This document shows positions 23,009-35,900 of a stretch of DNA of 64,000 nt, piece after piece (within the stretch, counting starts at the first letter, position 1; each line of letters begins with the position of its first letter). The DNA lies in the NCBI RefSeq assembly GCF_022605725.1, contig NC_065553.1, positions 9,610,001 to 9,674,000 on the forward strand. Direction: 5' to 3'. The notes under the pieces were generated by a model that did no database searches, was not told the origin of the DNA, and was given only the letters and a program-made list of their open reading frames with translations. A program made the position numbers and the translations under genes. This DNA is from Anthonomus grandis grandis. Lineage: Eukaryota > Arthropoda > Insecta > Coleoptera > Curculionidae.

Positions 23009-23120
23009 TTAATGATCATATAAGTCAGCGTATCTATAAGTTGATTCGACAACTTTCCTAACATATGGATATGGAAGTTTTTACAATGGGTACTGTATGT
23101 TCATGTACATCATATCGCGT
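23009..23120 (-). pseudogene. Decayed third copy of the 20958/23513 family
   Basis: About 110 bases align with the ADLYD-to-YDVHE coding part of the intact paralogue at 23513 (for example TATAAGTCAGCGTATC). The N-terminal half, the signal peptide and the C-terminal Gly-Tyr tail are lost and an internal deletion shifts the frame. Confidence 0.75.
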
Positions 23121-23512
23121 AATTGCCACCATATTGAGAATAATTCTTATATATCCCACCCAACTCAGAATTTTGGTAATGAGGCAAATGGCTAATTGAC
23201 AATCGAAGCTATTTTTAATATTCACTAATTTTTTGAACTGTATTCATTTGATTTCGAGTCAATGAAATGACCTTTAAAGTGTTCGCTTTTGATATTTGTT
23301 ATACCCTCACCTTTTCTATTAATACAAATTATATTTATAATTTGGGGCCAAAATTGTTACCCCAAGCTTGTCAAAAATATTTTTCTACTTAAAAAAAAAT
23401 CTTTATTTTTCTCAATCAATACCTTAATTTTTTATTGGTTTCCGTAAATTAAATTATATATATTAATACAAATATTAACAGTAAACATCTAAAAACTGAT
23501 CCAAAATCAATT

Positions 23513-23779
23513 TCACCAGCCATGTCCATAACTATCATGCCCATATCCATAACCATCATATAAGTCAGCGTATCCATAAGCTGGCTCGACAACTTTAGTA
23601 ACGTATGGAGCTGCATAAGTTTTTACAATGGGTACCGTATGTTCATGCACGTCATATCTGTTGCTGTAGCTAGTAGCGACAGGAACTGCTATATCGCTAT
23701 AGCTATGTAGAAAACCTGGAGCTGCTAATGAACATGCCACCAACATCGCCAAAACAACTGGTACTGAGGGGAACAACAT
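23513..23779 (-). CDS. Cuticle-type protein, paralogue B of a local pair
   Basis: Single-exon 88-residue protein. It differs from the 20958 protein at five positions only (F2L, L12M, S16C, Y23F, N29D); residues 30-88 are identical even though about ten codons there differ silently. Signal peptide MLFPSVPVVLAMLVACSLAA, VKTYAAP core, Gly-Tyr-His tail. It has its own TATA box (23855-23847) and initiator, and the flanking similarity to paralogue A runs to about 24000. The role is presumed cuticle structure. Confidence 0.88.
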   Translation of the reverse strand: MLFPSVPVVLAMLVACSLAAPGFLHSYSDIAVPVATSYSNRYDVHEHTVPIVKTYAAPYVTKVVEPAYGYADLYDGYGYGHDSYGHGW

Positions 23780-23819
23780 GCTTAGCTCAATAATGTGAGA
23801 TTCTTAAATAAGAATGGTA

Positions 23820-23855
23820 ACTGATGTAATTTAGAACTGTTTGGCCATTTATATA
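23820..23855 (-). promoter_or_regulatory. TATA plus TCAGT initiator of paralogue B
   Basis: TATATAAAT (23855-23847) and TCAGT starting at 23824 on the minus strand, spaced as in paralogue A. Confidence 0.65.
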
Positions 23856-24009
23856 CTAAAAGAATTTTGGTTTATTACGTAAAGGCGTGTGTATAAAAAG
23901 TAAAGTCATTAATAATGTGTTTTTGAACCTTGGGTTTTGTTACGATTGTTTGACATTGCTGAAAAAAAGTTTTACGGTTTATTAGGCATAGTGGTCATTG
24001 GGTTTTAAG

Positions 24010-25950
24010 TATAATGGATAATATTTTTTGTTTTGTAATTTAAAATGTATAAAGATAATTGTATTTAATATTTAAAGAAAATAAATCTCTCATATAATAT
24101 ACTAATGTTTGTCAGAAACCATTTCTTTCTTCCCCTTGATACGAACAATTGTGTTCGTTCTGTTAAGATTGATTTACATAAACATTTAAAAGGCCAAACA
24201 GAAACTTAAAAAAAAATGTGAGTGTAAGTCCTTTAGCTCTAAAGCTAGTTCAAGTTTAAATCTTCAGAAGGCTATTATTCCATTACGCCTAAAATTAGGA
24301 GACCGAACGCAAGGGAAACTTTCCATCTAGCGGTTTTGATAATAAGATTAGGTTTTAATTTCTGTAGGGAAACAAGCTGATTTTATAAAAACTTCTAAAA
24401 TTCTTAAACTGTTTTTTTTCTGATTTACGAATACTTTATTTTTTTATTAAAGCTTTATTTAATACAATAGTATACAAAATATATTTCTTTTAAAAATATG
24501 TAATTTTAAATGAAACCTATGAAAATCAAGTAAAAAAGTCAGTAATTTCTTCTAATAATAAAAATCAGTGGTAATACTAAAGGCCTCTTGCAAAATTTCA
24601 AACGTGCATTTTTAAACGTGTAAACCTAAAATCTCCATTTAAGCAACATGGATTTTACTAGTTATAAAAATACCTAACATTTATTTTACTAATGATTTTT
24701 TTTTCTCATTATCAAAAGGATTATTACAACAATTAATCTCCTAATTATTGTAATAATCAGTTACTTAAAACTGTTTTGAACGAAAAATTGCTTCTATGCT
24801 TGAAGTGCTTCTTAGCAAAATAAGTGTATAGTAAATACTAAGATTTTTGTTGATAGGAAAAGTTTTAGTTCTCCAGGATTAATTACTCTTTTATTTCTGC
24901 ACTTAATGTGTAACAAAATACGTTTACTGTATATGAATACAAATATTCTGATTAAGTCTCCGACTTATACAGGGTGTTCGATTAATAATGATAAATATTT
25001 TAACAGCAGATTCCTTTTGAAAAAATTAGGTTAAGCTGAATTTTCCTAGACCGAAAGTCAAAGACAACAAAGATATAGGGTGATAAAATGTAATTTTTTT
25101 GAATTTTGTCTATGAATTTAGCATTTATTGTTTCTTTTTAACAAAATTTGGAATATGTTTTTTTATGTGGCAAATTTTAAAATAAACTTTTTTTTAAATT
25201 ATGCCATAGAGCGTACCACCAGGAACATTTTGAAAAAAATAAAAATTATGAATAATTGCCAGTAAATGATCGACACGATCTTCATTTGTCCCAACATATT
25301 TTAAAATTCTTTTACTCAAATATCGACAAATCTTAAGATATATTCGTTCGAATTTCGAAAAGTGTCTATTATCAGTGTTAATATTTACGATATAATCCAG
25401 ACCTATTTAAACCCTTAATATCCTAACTCCCAAATATGATACGTATATAAAAAAAGTTCATATACTAAATCTTCAAAATATAAATAATGTGTTTATAAGA
25501 TTTAATTACGAAAATTAAAATAATTTTACAGAACTTATTCTTAATATCCCGTAGGAATTTAATGAAGTTGAATTGAGACCCTCAAAGAAATTCCTTCATT
25601 CCGATGAATAAGGACTTAACGCGTGATTCTGCGGTTTATTACATTCCGCTTTAGGTCAGCATTTTATTGAAATCCATTTTTCGCAGTTCACTCCTAAAAA
25701 ACCGATATTAATTTTTTTTAAAGCACAACGAACGATATTTTAATGAACTGAATTAAATTTAATAATAGACATTTTGTCATAAAAACACACAACCTAATCA
25801 CAGCAACCTTCAGGTTCAAGATCTTAACATTGACATACAACGCTTCTCTTGTTCGTTTAATAAGTTTTTACTTAAAAAAATAACCTACAATTAGTATAGT
25901 TTTCCAAGCATATTTCATTATTTTGATATGCTAATTACGAAAACGTAGTA
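24010..25950. other. Intergenic, with a repeat-like block near 24968
   Basis: The TATACAGGGTGTTCGATTA word at 24967 and the next 350 bases look like one end of a DNA transposon, but no partner end or transposase is visible. The remainder is AT-rich without genes. Confidence 0.3.
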
Positions 25951-26035
25951 GGGGTAAAATTTTTTGAATAAATATCGCAAAAGATTTCGTAACTTGGCAA
26001 TAATAAACAGTCGCTCTTTAACAAACAGATACAAG

Positions 26036-26449
26036 ATGCATCAAGCAGTAGCGTTCCTTTTAGTGGTTGTATTTAGCGTTTGCTGTAATGCTGATCCCTA
26101 CAGTTACAACAGTTACTACAGCCCATATAAAAATACATATTTTAAAAATGGTTACAGTGACTACAGCGATGGTTACTACGATAGTGGGTACTCTCCTTAT
26201 GGATATCAGAAACAATATTATCCCTCGGCAGGTTATATTGACCCCATTGGCGGAATAACTAAAACTATTAGCAGTAGCTCTTTACATCAGACGCATCCAA
26301 GCTCTTATGGTGGTTATCATGGGTATGTAGGAGGTTATGGCGCAGGATATGGCGGAGCTTATAGCGGATATGGAGGGTATGGAGGAAGCTATGGAGGTTA
26401 TTCACCAAAATATGGTTCAACTTATGGAAGTTCGCATTATTACAAGTAA
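26036..26449 (+). CDS. Gly/Tyr/Ser-rich secreted structural protein
   Basis: 137 residues in one exon. I start at the ATG at 26036, which opens the signal peptide MHQAVAFLLVVVFSVCCNAD; an upstream in-frame extension is basic and lies before a likely start site. The mature part has a Tyr-rich N-terminal block (YSYNSYYSPYKNTYF, DYSDGYYDSGYSPYGY), a short linker (IDPIGGITKTISSSSLHQ), then Gly-Tyr repeats (GYGAGYGGAYSGYGGYGGSY) and a YYK end. This is typical of glycine-rich cuticle or silk-like proteins, with a cross-linking structural role inferred. AATAAA lies about 110 bases after the stop. It is the only plus-strand single-exon member of the cluster. Confidence 0.85.
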   Translation: MHQAVAFLLVVVFSVCCNADPYSYNSYYSPYKNTYFKNGYSDYSDGYYDSGYSPYGYQKQYYPSAGYIDPIGGITKTISSSSLHQTHPSSYGGYHGYVGGYGAGYGGAYSGYGGYGGSYGGYSPKYGSTYGSSHYYK

Positions 26450-26754
26450 GGCGTTGGAAGTGTTGATAAAGTTTTCTAATATTTTTTAGGTTTATAAGTT
26501 GTAAATTTAGAATGGTATTAAGAACTTATATAAATGTAAACTATTGTTGTATTTAATAAAAACATTAAATATTTTTTTTAAATTGTGCATATTTATTTTT
26601 ACTAAATAGTCATATAAGATTATTGATAGTTGAATATCTAGCAAGGCGTGTTTGGTAAAGTGAAAAATGTATTCGGTACAATGCTTCCAGTGTAGTGATA
26701 ATTTGTTATAAATTGTTGCTGCAACAAATACAGTTACGAGCTGTGGGTATGATA

Positions 26755-27460
26755 CAGGGTGGTGTGAACATCCGCGAACATGTCGACGAAGGTGTAAATT
26801 TTACCAAGGTTGTGGCAGAGATTTGAAAAGACTGATGATTTAAGAGAAAGACAAATTGGGCCAACATAGTAGGTTTATTTGAAACCCCAATATTATGCCA
26901 ACCAGTTAAGAAGTAAGCTTCAAAATCATGGCGCTATTATCGATGCTCAAACAATAATAAATTGTTCTCGCATGTAAACAATCTTACTACTATTACAATA
27001 CTCTAAAACTGGAATAGTGCAGCTCTAACGTCTTGTTGCAAACTATTTAAGAAGTTGATGGATACCAAGGCGAAACTTTGGTTGAACTTGACTTTCGATG
27101 GGTTGACAAGCTAATCTGGTGCCCATTAAAGAGTTTGTTATAGTAAATGAATATCGGTATCAAATTTTGGAACCCCTTGTTAAGTCACACGATGCAGACT
27201 TCGGTGAAGAAGTTGCAAAGAAGCGCTAGAAACTTTTTGATGCAAATAATCAGGTATTGACGTGGCCTGCGCAATCCCCTGATATACATCCTATTATCGA
27301 GCATTTAGGATATATTGGAAAGGCGTCTTTTAAATCAAGTAATCGTGTTTTAGACAAGGAAAGAGTTTCCGAACTGTAAACAAGAACTATGGTTGCAAAT
27401 AAATCAAAACGACACTAACAATTTAATTAGGAGCATGCCAAATAGATGTTATTAACAATA
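26755..27460 (+). mobile_element. Decayed Tc1-type transposase
   Basis: An ACAGGGTG-type word near 26755 is followed by scattered transposase fragments. The clearest are QVLTWPAQSPDIHPI and a GYIGKASF/VLDKE block around 27255-27360, then an N-rich C-terminus with NLIRSMPN-like sequence after frameshifts. These correspond to the catalytic WPAQSPDLNPIEHLW region of Tc1 elements. Many stops are present, so it is dead. Confidence 0.65.
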
Positions 27461-27479
27461 GGTTTATTCAAGTACACTT

Positions 27480-28430
27480 TTTCTTTTATATTAATTTTCC
27501 TTTGAAGCTTGTTTTTACTTCTTTAAGTTGTCATACATTACTAATTCCCCGGTATACTACCATAAATTTGTGTATTTTTAGGAAATTAATATTTAGAAGT
27601 ATTTCCAATATGAATTCAGATATGGTTATTTAATATTTTTTAAATAAAATTGTAAATTTTTATTTAATAAGTCTTTTATTAACTTTATCCTCTAGACCGT
27701 CTTGATGTATATAGAAGACACGAGTAAAATACAAAAAAAGGGCTACTTTATAAATAAAAATATCTATACACATGCATATTAATACTTAGGCATATAAATG
27801 TATGTATATCTAATCATAGGTATCGACATTTATTTTTTTCTTAATGAAAATTATAGCTGATATAGCTGAGTTTTTATTAGAAAAGTGGAATTTAAAAAAT
27901 TAAAATAAAGAAAGACAAAATGAGTATCGGGATTTCAGTTGTTGAAGTTTGTTTCCCCGTGCATCAGAAATATATATTAAATGGGATAAGTGGAAAATCT
28001 TATGTAAATCTTGTCATTGAATTTTTATCACAATATATGAAATACCTTTGTAATTTAGCTACAGATTCAGTTCACTTTATTGTAATGCGTTAAACACATC
28101 TTGCATATACCATCAAAATTTAAAATAGAAATAACTGTAGAAGTAGGGTGCAATCTTAAGTAAGCATATGAATGAGAATAATAAATGTGTTGTATAAGGG
28201 TATACCAGTATAGAAGAATATGACATATTATAAAAGTATTTTTATAATAGTAAGAAGGATACCTTTACTCTGTTAAATTTACATTTGAAATCTGGAGTTT
28301 TCCCAAATTGATTAAAATTACACTTATATTTAAACAAAAAAGGAACTCTGAATTATTAAATGCCTAGTTAAAACAGCTTAGATTAAGTTATAAGCTATAT
28401 AAATTCTACTGAAAATAGTTATTCCTATAA
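27480..28430. other. AT-rich intergenic stretch, no gene seen
   Basis: Nothing recognisable was found on either strand. Confidence 0.45.
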
Positions 28431-28439
28431 ATAATTTAA

Positions 28440-28990
28440 CATGGTTTTGTGAAAAATACGAGCGCTTCTAAATTCCTCAGAAGAAAAAAATCTACTTTTT
28501 CCTTGACTTTAGCCAAGCGTTTAACACAGTAAAACATAAAATTATTTTACATGAATTAGGCAATTATAAAATTAAAATACAAGGAGCAGCTCTAAAATGG
28601 GTAAATTATTATTTTTCCGACCGCTCTTATATAAAAAACTGAGAAGATGTATGCTCACAAACTTATTCCTTTTTATGAGTAATGACATACTCGCGATTGA
28701 GGATCCAAATATTTTTACAGCACTATATGCAGATGATTCAAACCTCTGTCTTTCAAACGAGCAAAATAACTTTTAACATAGATGACAAGGCTCTATTCCA
28801 TGTTATGGTAACCTAAAAATAATACGGAAGATAACACTTAATATAAAAAAGAACTCGTTTTTCCCTATAAATGGGATGTATGACCAAAACATTTTAATTT
28901 CTTTTGAAAATGGCAAAAGTATGGAACAGCCAGCTTTAATTAGTTTCATTCTGTGCCATACATGTTAAAAACCACATAGAAAGTTTCAAT
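28440..28990 (+). pseudogene. LINE reverse transcriptase relic with YADD
   Basis: Fragments in order: LDFSQAFNTVKHKIILHELG, ALKWVNYYFSDRSY, then after frameshifts NIFTALYADDSNLCLSN, which contains the YADD catalytic motif of CR1/jockey-type reverse transcriptase. Stops and frameshifts throughout. Both ends are undefined. Confidence 0.7.
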
Positions 28991-29239
28991 ACGCTCTTTC
29001 AATACTAGTTATAAATAAATCTCTCTATATATTAATACACCTGAGTGTGGCTACTTTAATGAGGCCATATTTTATGTCAGTAAAAATTTATAAGCATTTA
29101 CTTCAACATATTAAAATACTTATTAATATAAAAAATAAAAACAACTAAATTTGCTATTGAAATTTTCAGGGCTCTTTTAAGGTTTGTAAATAGTTCAATT
29201 TCTTCAATATAATTAGGTAAGATTAATTTTACTTTGTAC

Positions 29240-29262
29240 TATATATATATATATATATATAA
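29240..29262. repeat. TA dinucleotide microsatellite
   Basis: About eleven uninterrupted TA units. Confidence 0.9.
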
Positions 29263-29955
29263 TATGATTGTATATATATTTATTACAATACGTATTTATC
29301 GTTACGTTTCCTTATATCATATATTTTACTGATGGTTTGGAAAATAAATAGTTTGTATTTTGTAATTGCAACCTAAAACAAAACCTCTGACTTAAAAAAA
29401 AGAAAGGACAACAAAATATTCTGGAATTTAGACGTGAAACTAAACTGATAAAATATGGCAAATAATTATTAAAAATTGGAAATTAAATACTTGTTAATTT
29501 ATTCATGCTGGCAAGGTAAAACCTTTTTAAAAATTACCTAAAGTTATTTTTATTTCTTCGCAAAAAAAAGAAATAATTTATTATTAAACACATTATTCTG
29601 TAGACAAATTTAATTGTATATAAACAAATACATAATTAATGAAAATGCCTGTCTTTATTTCCCATCCAAAAAGACCAAAAAACGTCCTCGAACCCTTGGA
29701 TCCTAAATTCTTGGCTGGTTTGGTTTTACTCCAACAAAGTAAACACAATATATTGTTTAAATATAATTGAAAAAATAGCATAACAATAAATATTAAAAAC
29801 GCTGAACATCTTCCTGTATAGCATGCGCAAAAATAAACTATATTCTTTGCAGGAGTCAAGCTTCCGTTATCTTATGCTCAGAGACCCTTTGGCTTTTCAA
29901 GGCGGATCTTGATAGTTGGGCCCACAGTAAAATACAATTAAATTATGTTCGTAAA

Positions 29956-32900
29956 ATGAAAATGTTAAAAAATAGAAAATTTTTGGTGGTATTAGCGCTT
30001 TGTGTTTTGACGTTTCGGGGTTATGTAAGCTGCGAAAAAAGTAAGTTAATATAAATTTTCTTAAGTTCTTAATTATATATTGAATATCATATCTTTTAGC
30101 TATTAGGTTTTTATTTATAGGAGATCATTAACTTTTTTTATAAAAATTCTTCCTTATGGTTTTTTTCTAGTTTTCTTTCTTAAATAACTATGAAGAAACT
30201 AAAATAGAACAATCTTTTTTGACGCAAAAAAAAATTCTTTACGTGTCAAACATTTAATAGGAATATTTAATTACAATGTATTGATAATTCTTACTAGTTC
30301 GTCGAAATTTTATCTAAAATATGTTTTGCTCTAAATATTTATTTTTAACTGCCTATAGTAACTGAAAGTTAATACATATAGAATGCACACATTATAAACA
30401 TTTAATTGTATAGTTCTGAAACTTAAAAAGTCTATAAATAAAAAATATTTATTTGAAACTATTACTACTTTTAGTTTTACATTCCCTAATATCTTCCTAT
30501 AGTTAGGAATACAAGGCATCTCAAAAATAATTATCTAAATTTTAAATATGGGATATGTATTTGCGTATACCTTATGTAATTCTTTTTTGCTTTGATATTC
30601 AACACAATTTATCCAATAAAAACCCTAAAACTAAAATACAATGGGTAATGATTTAGAAAGTTTGCTTTATAAAAAATTGCTTTGAAAATTAAAAAAAAAT
30701 CAGGTACTAAAGAAAATTCAAAAAAAGAAGTTACAAAGTCATTTATTATTAGCACTTTTTAATGGTTTAATGTTTAATGTAATCATTAATAGTTAAATCA
30801 CAGATTTACAGAATATTACAGTATTCTGTAAATCTGTGGTTAAATTGTCTTAGATATATTTATGGTATCAGGAAATTTGACCCTGTAAATTACAAATTAA
30901 AAGACGCTAGATGGTTGAATATGGAGCAGAGTAAAATTACATAGCGCTTGCCATTTTCTGTACAATAAAATAAAATGTAGAGCTAATGTTCACACTCTAA
31001 ACTTATGTTTTAAGGAGTTAATTTCTCCACCTCTACCACACTGTCTTTTTTTATTGTCTTTTTGTATGTAAAAATCGTTTACATACAATGTCTTTAGCTT
31101 ATACAATGGAATACCCTGTTGATTAAAAAAATTAAAGCTTTCTGTTTTCCGAAGTTCCTACAGGCGTATACTTTTAAATAGCTAATAATATGTTGTGTTT
31201 TGTAATGTAATTTTGTAATGTCTTAAAACTGGGCTTAATTTTGTTTATTTTTGGTAATAACTTTGTTATTTTTGTTACACCAAAGCAAAGCAACAAAGAA
31301 ATGTGTACCTGCTAAGAAGTGTAAATTATTATATTATTATTAAAAACTTTTGAGTTCGAACGATCGATATATATTTTCGTTTTTTATAAGGGATCATAAT
31401 AATCATATCAGCTTTGCTGCCTTATACCCTTTTGTGTGGTACTACATGAATACTGTAAAAATTATTTTTAGTCTACGTGTACTAGGTATCTATCAGATAA
31501 GCTCCTTTTTTTGTTTTTGTTTAAACAACTGTCTACATATAGAAAAACTGTATAATCTATAATTAGTACCAGCACAAATAAATATTATTATTATTATTAC
31601 ATAAATTAAAAAACAGCTTTTAGAAAGACAAAATAAAAATAAATTTGGAACCAAAGAAGTTTGTATATTAATTTAGCAACATTATTTTTATAAGTTATTG
31701 ATTTCGAAATCAAAATAATAGGCATAAAGAATATTAACAACAAATGCTTTAAATTAAAAGAAATGGTTAGATACAATAATAATAACATATATAAACTAAT
31801 ATATTTGTAAATGTTTAATAATATATTTTGTATAATAATTTAATTTTTTCCTCATAGTATAGTCGGAATTAAATGATGGTTGATTTGACCAAGATTTATC
31901 TAGAATATTTATAAAGTTCACGTATTAAACTACTTTATTAAGTAAATTTGTAAACGACAAATTTGAAATGCAAAAAAATTAACAGAATTTTACTGTCATA
32001 TGTTTTTACAGTTTGTGAATTTATCATTGAAAAGTTGACTGACATAAAAAAATTAAACAGATTAAAACTTGCAAACTGTTCATCAGCCCTTGATTTTGGC
32101 AATGGTTCATAAACAATATAAAACCATTTAACATAATAAATAATGTTAAATTACTTTTTTATGCAAATAGTATTAATATATAAGTATTTTACATAACCAA
32201 TATTTTTTGAAAACAACAATTCAGAGGGGAGGGAGACCTCCGATCTCTCTTAAATATTATATTTTACTGCAATAATCTACTTAAATAAGGGTAGAAAAAT
32301 ACACACACAGAAATGCTCTTAAAAGATAAATAAATGGTTTGGAAAATATTGGAATTAAACACATCTGAATTCATGTTGGAGATACCGCTGAACATTAATT
32401 TATCAAAACACAAAAATTTATCGTAACATACCAGGGGACTAATAATGAATATTCGAAATAAAATAAATTAAAGAAAAGTTAAAGGAAAATAAAAAAGCCT
32501 TGTTAATAGAGTGTATGGATTCCAGAATTTGATCCCGATATTCGTTAATCGTTAAAAATACCTCAATAATCCACAGTCTAATAACCTACTTAATATCAAT
32601 AATAATTTAATATGATGAATGTGTTCAAAGAAAGAATATTCAACAAACGAACATAATATATCTAGAAAAATAATTTTCTTCGTCTGAAAATAAAACAGCC
32701 TTTTTAGACCATTATAAAATTAAACCTATTTTCTCTTATTATCCTATCCCCTAGACCATTTTCATGTCTGTAGATTTTAACAGCAATAAACTTACCTTTG
32801 AAAAAATAATTGATATTTTATTAATATAAATGTTCGATTATTTATATAATTTGCATATTTTTCTTTACTTCTTTTTAATAATGAAAATAGTATTAAAACT

Positions 32901-35900
32901 GTAAATTTAAAGAGGTCGTCCATATTCTCAAAGAGACCTTTTGATCTATATAAATAGATCAAAAGACAACACAAAGTCTTGGTCTCGAAAATTTTATTTT
33001 ATAAGTCAAAGTGGTAACACGTGTTTCGCTCCTAAGAGAATCATCCAAAATATGTGGGTCAATTATACACACACACTCAGTCACACACACACAGTCGGTC
33101 GTGTTTTAACCTTTTTAAGGTCTGATGATGCTCTTAGGAGCGAAACACGTGTCACCACTTTGACTTATAAAATAAAATTTTCGAGACCGAGACTTTGTGT
33201 TGTTGTCTTTTGATTTATTAAAACTGTAGGGATGAAAAATTATTTTAAAATTAAACGTATAATGCATTTAACTAAACTTAATTTTTAGATGATTTTAAAG
33301 TGTTTAACATTTCCCTCAACGGTGATCGTACGATCACACTTCACTGGATCGTTGACTATTCCAAAAATAACCTGGCAATCGAAATTCATTTGCCTTCCCA
33401 GTTCACTTGGTTTGCTTTCGGATTTTCCAACAGGGGAGAACCCTTTCCGGCTGACTACTGCTTATTGTGGAAAAACTTGAATGAAGAGTTAAATTTAGTT
33501 GTAAGCTATACAATTTTTTATGAGTTAAAAGACTATTTACACTTACTAATTCATCTTGTAGGATGTTTGGGCAAATGAGAAAGGTGTTATAGAATTAGAC
33601 AGACATCAGGATTGTATCCACTTTAGACACAAAGAAACTACTAGCGGAATAACCAAGTTCACTTTCATAAGAAAGTTTGATACTTGTGATAACAGAGATT
33701 ATATTATTCAAGTAAGCTTTTGTCAGCTTTTTTATTATTAACATCATTAAAGTGATATTTTAGGATGGCACAACCCACATAGTCTGGTCAAAGGGCGCGG
33801 AAAAATTTGTTACACCAAAAGGGCTGAATATCAGCACGTTACACAAAGACTCTGGAATGAGTAGAGTTACCCTTTTAAAAAATGTACATGACAATGGAGA
33901 GTTGCCTCCTTTTGTTCAAATTTTAGATCTGTTAACTAATGAGGTGCAAGTTCCGGCAGTAGAAACAACTTACTGGTGTAAAGTGTTTAAGCTGCCCCAT
34001 GAGTTTAAGAAAAAGCATCATATTTATCAGGTGGGTAAAATTCAGGGTTTTGAAAACTTTTAGGGACATTCACTGAAATACTCACCTGATTTGAAGAGAA
34101 GGTTTATAAAAAGTAATTTTGGTCTATAATAATATTGTCAACGGTAAAAATTAAAGTTATTGCCAATATCTTATACTTCTCTACTCACTTTTCATAAGGG
34201 CTACATTCTCCTTTCAGGATACTTTTAGAAAAGCTCCATTTCTTTCTTCATTTTACTTATCGGTATAAGCTTGACTTGTCAGTCAGTCTGATGGAGAAAT
34301 AAATGGATTAAGACCACGCATCTTATGTTACCAATAATTATCTATGACCAAAGCATTGACTGTAGATTGTTATATGTTATACGTGCTCACCAACATCAAT
34401 ATATACTAAAAAAAATCTTTGTCAAACAATATTTAATTAAAAAACAGTAAAACGACACACGTTTACCACGTTTTTATTGCACATGGATCTAAAAATAAAT
34501 ACTTTCTAAATTTAATGAATAATGCGACCCTTTGTTCAAGTTGAAATTATTATGATTAATATTTTTTCTACAACTTGTTTATTTTTATCAAAGTATGAAG
34601 CCAATATTCAAGATACAAGTGAAGGTCTAGTTCACCACATGGAACTTTTCCATTGTGAAGCAAACGCCAACGATGTAATTCCATTGTACAGTGGTCCCTG
34701 CGATGCCAAAGATAGACCACCGAAAACACAAATATGCAAAAGGGTTTTGGCTGCCTGGGCTATGGGAGCATTACCTTTTACCTATCCAGAGGTAAATCTA
34801 GCTATTAGATCATTAATTTTAATTAATTCATTGTTTTTGTATGTTAGGAAGCCGCTTTGCCTTTAGGTGGAAAAGATTTCAACCAATATGTAATGCTGGA
34901 AGTTCACTATAATAATCCAGGTTTAATATCAGGTAAAGGCATGATTGAAGCAAATTATTAGGTTAAAAATATTTTCTTAATTGGCGTAGGTGTTATAGAC
35001 AGTTCAGGCATACGTTTCTACGTCTCCGATAAACTTAGAAAAATGGATGCAGGTATTATAGAATTGGGTTTGGAGTATACTGACAAAATGGCAATACCTC
35101 CTGGACAGAACACGTTCTCTCTTACTGGATATTGTATTAGCTCTTGTACATCTATTGTAATTGTTTTATTTCTTTTAAGTGTAAATATCTAAAGGCTTCT
35201 TTCAGGGTCTACCTGCTGAAGGTATAACAGTATTTGGTTCACAATTGCATACCCACCTGACAGGAGTCAGAGTTTACACCAGACATTTCGACGCATATGG
35301 CAGAGAGCTGCCAGAACTCGATAGAGATAACCATTTTAGTACGCATTTTCAGGAAATTAGGAGGCTAAAAAGACCTGTAAAAGTACTACCAGTAAGAAGA
35401 TTTCTCTATCGAAAATACACAATTCTTCTGGTCAATTTGCCAACTAGTTTTTATTTTTTAGGGACATGTCTTAATGACTCATTGTGACTATGACACTTTA
35501 GATAGGAAAAATGTTACTCTAGGTGGATTTTCCATAAGCGACGAGATGTGTGTAAACTATATTCATTACTACCCCCGTGCACCTTTGGAAGTTTGCAAGA
35601 GCTCTATATCTGATCAAGCATTAAATACCTTTTTCACATATATGAACGAGTAAGTTTCATCTTTTTTAAATTCAAGCTGAGCATTAGTTTTTACTCAGGC
35701 TTTTCTAGTAAGGTTTTTAATTGATTTAATAACCTTATTTATTATTGCATGATGACAGAGTATAGTGTCCTTCAACAATATGGTTAAAATATAAACAGCG
35801 AGATTAAGGATAACAAATCAGACCTCCAGTTTTTAGTAACGTCGATACATCCACTTTATTTTTCGTCGTAATGTTCCTAGTCTATATTATCTGTATAGGT

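Noticed and set aside
29593..29859. Minus-strand frame of 88 residues just upstream of Tbh
   Set aside because: No signal, family motif, splice context or promoter; composition fits AT-rich background and the Tbh 5' region.
33062..33092. AC-repeat as a CRISPR-like or structured array
   Set aside because: Simple microsatellite forming the loop of the foldback element.
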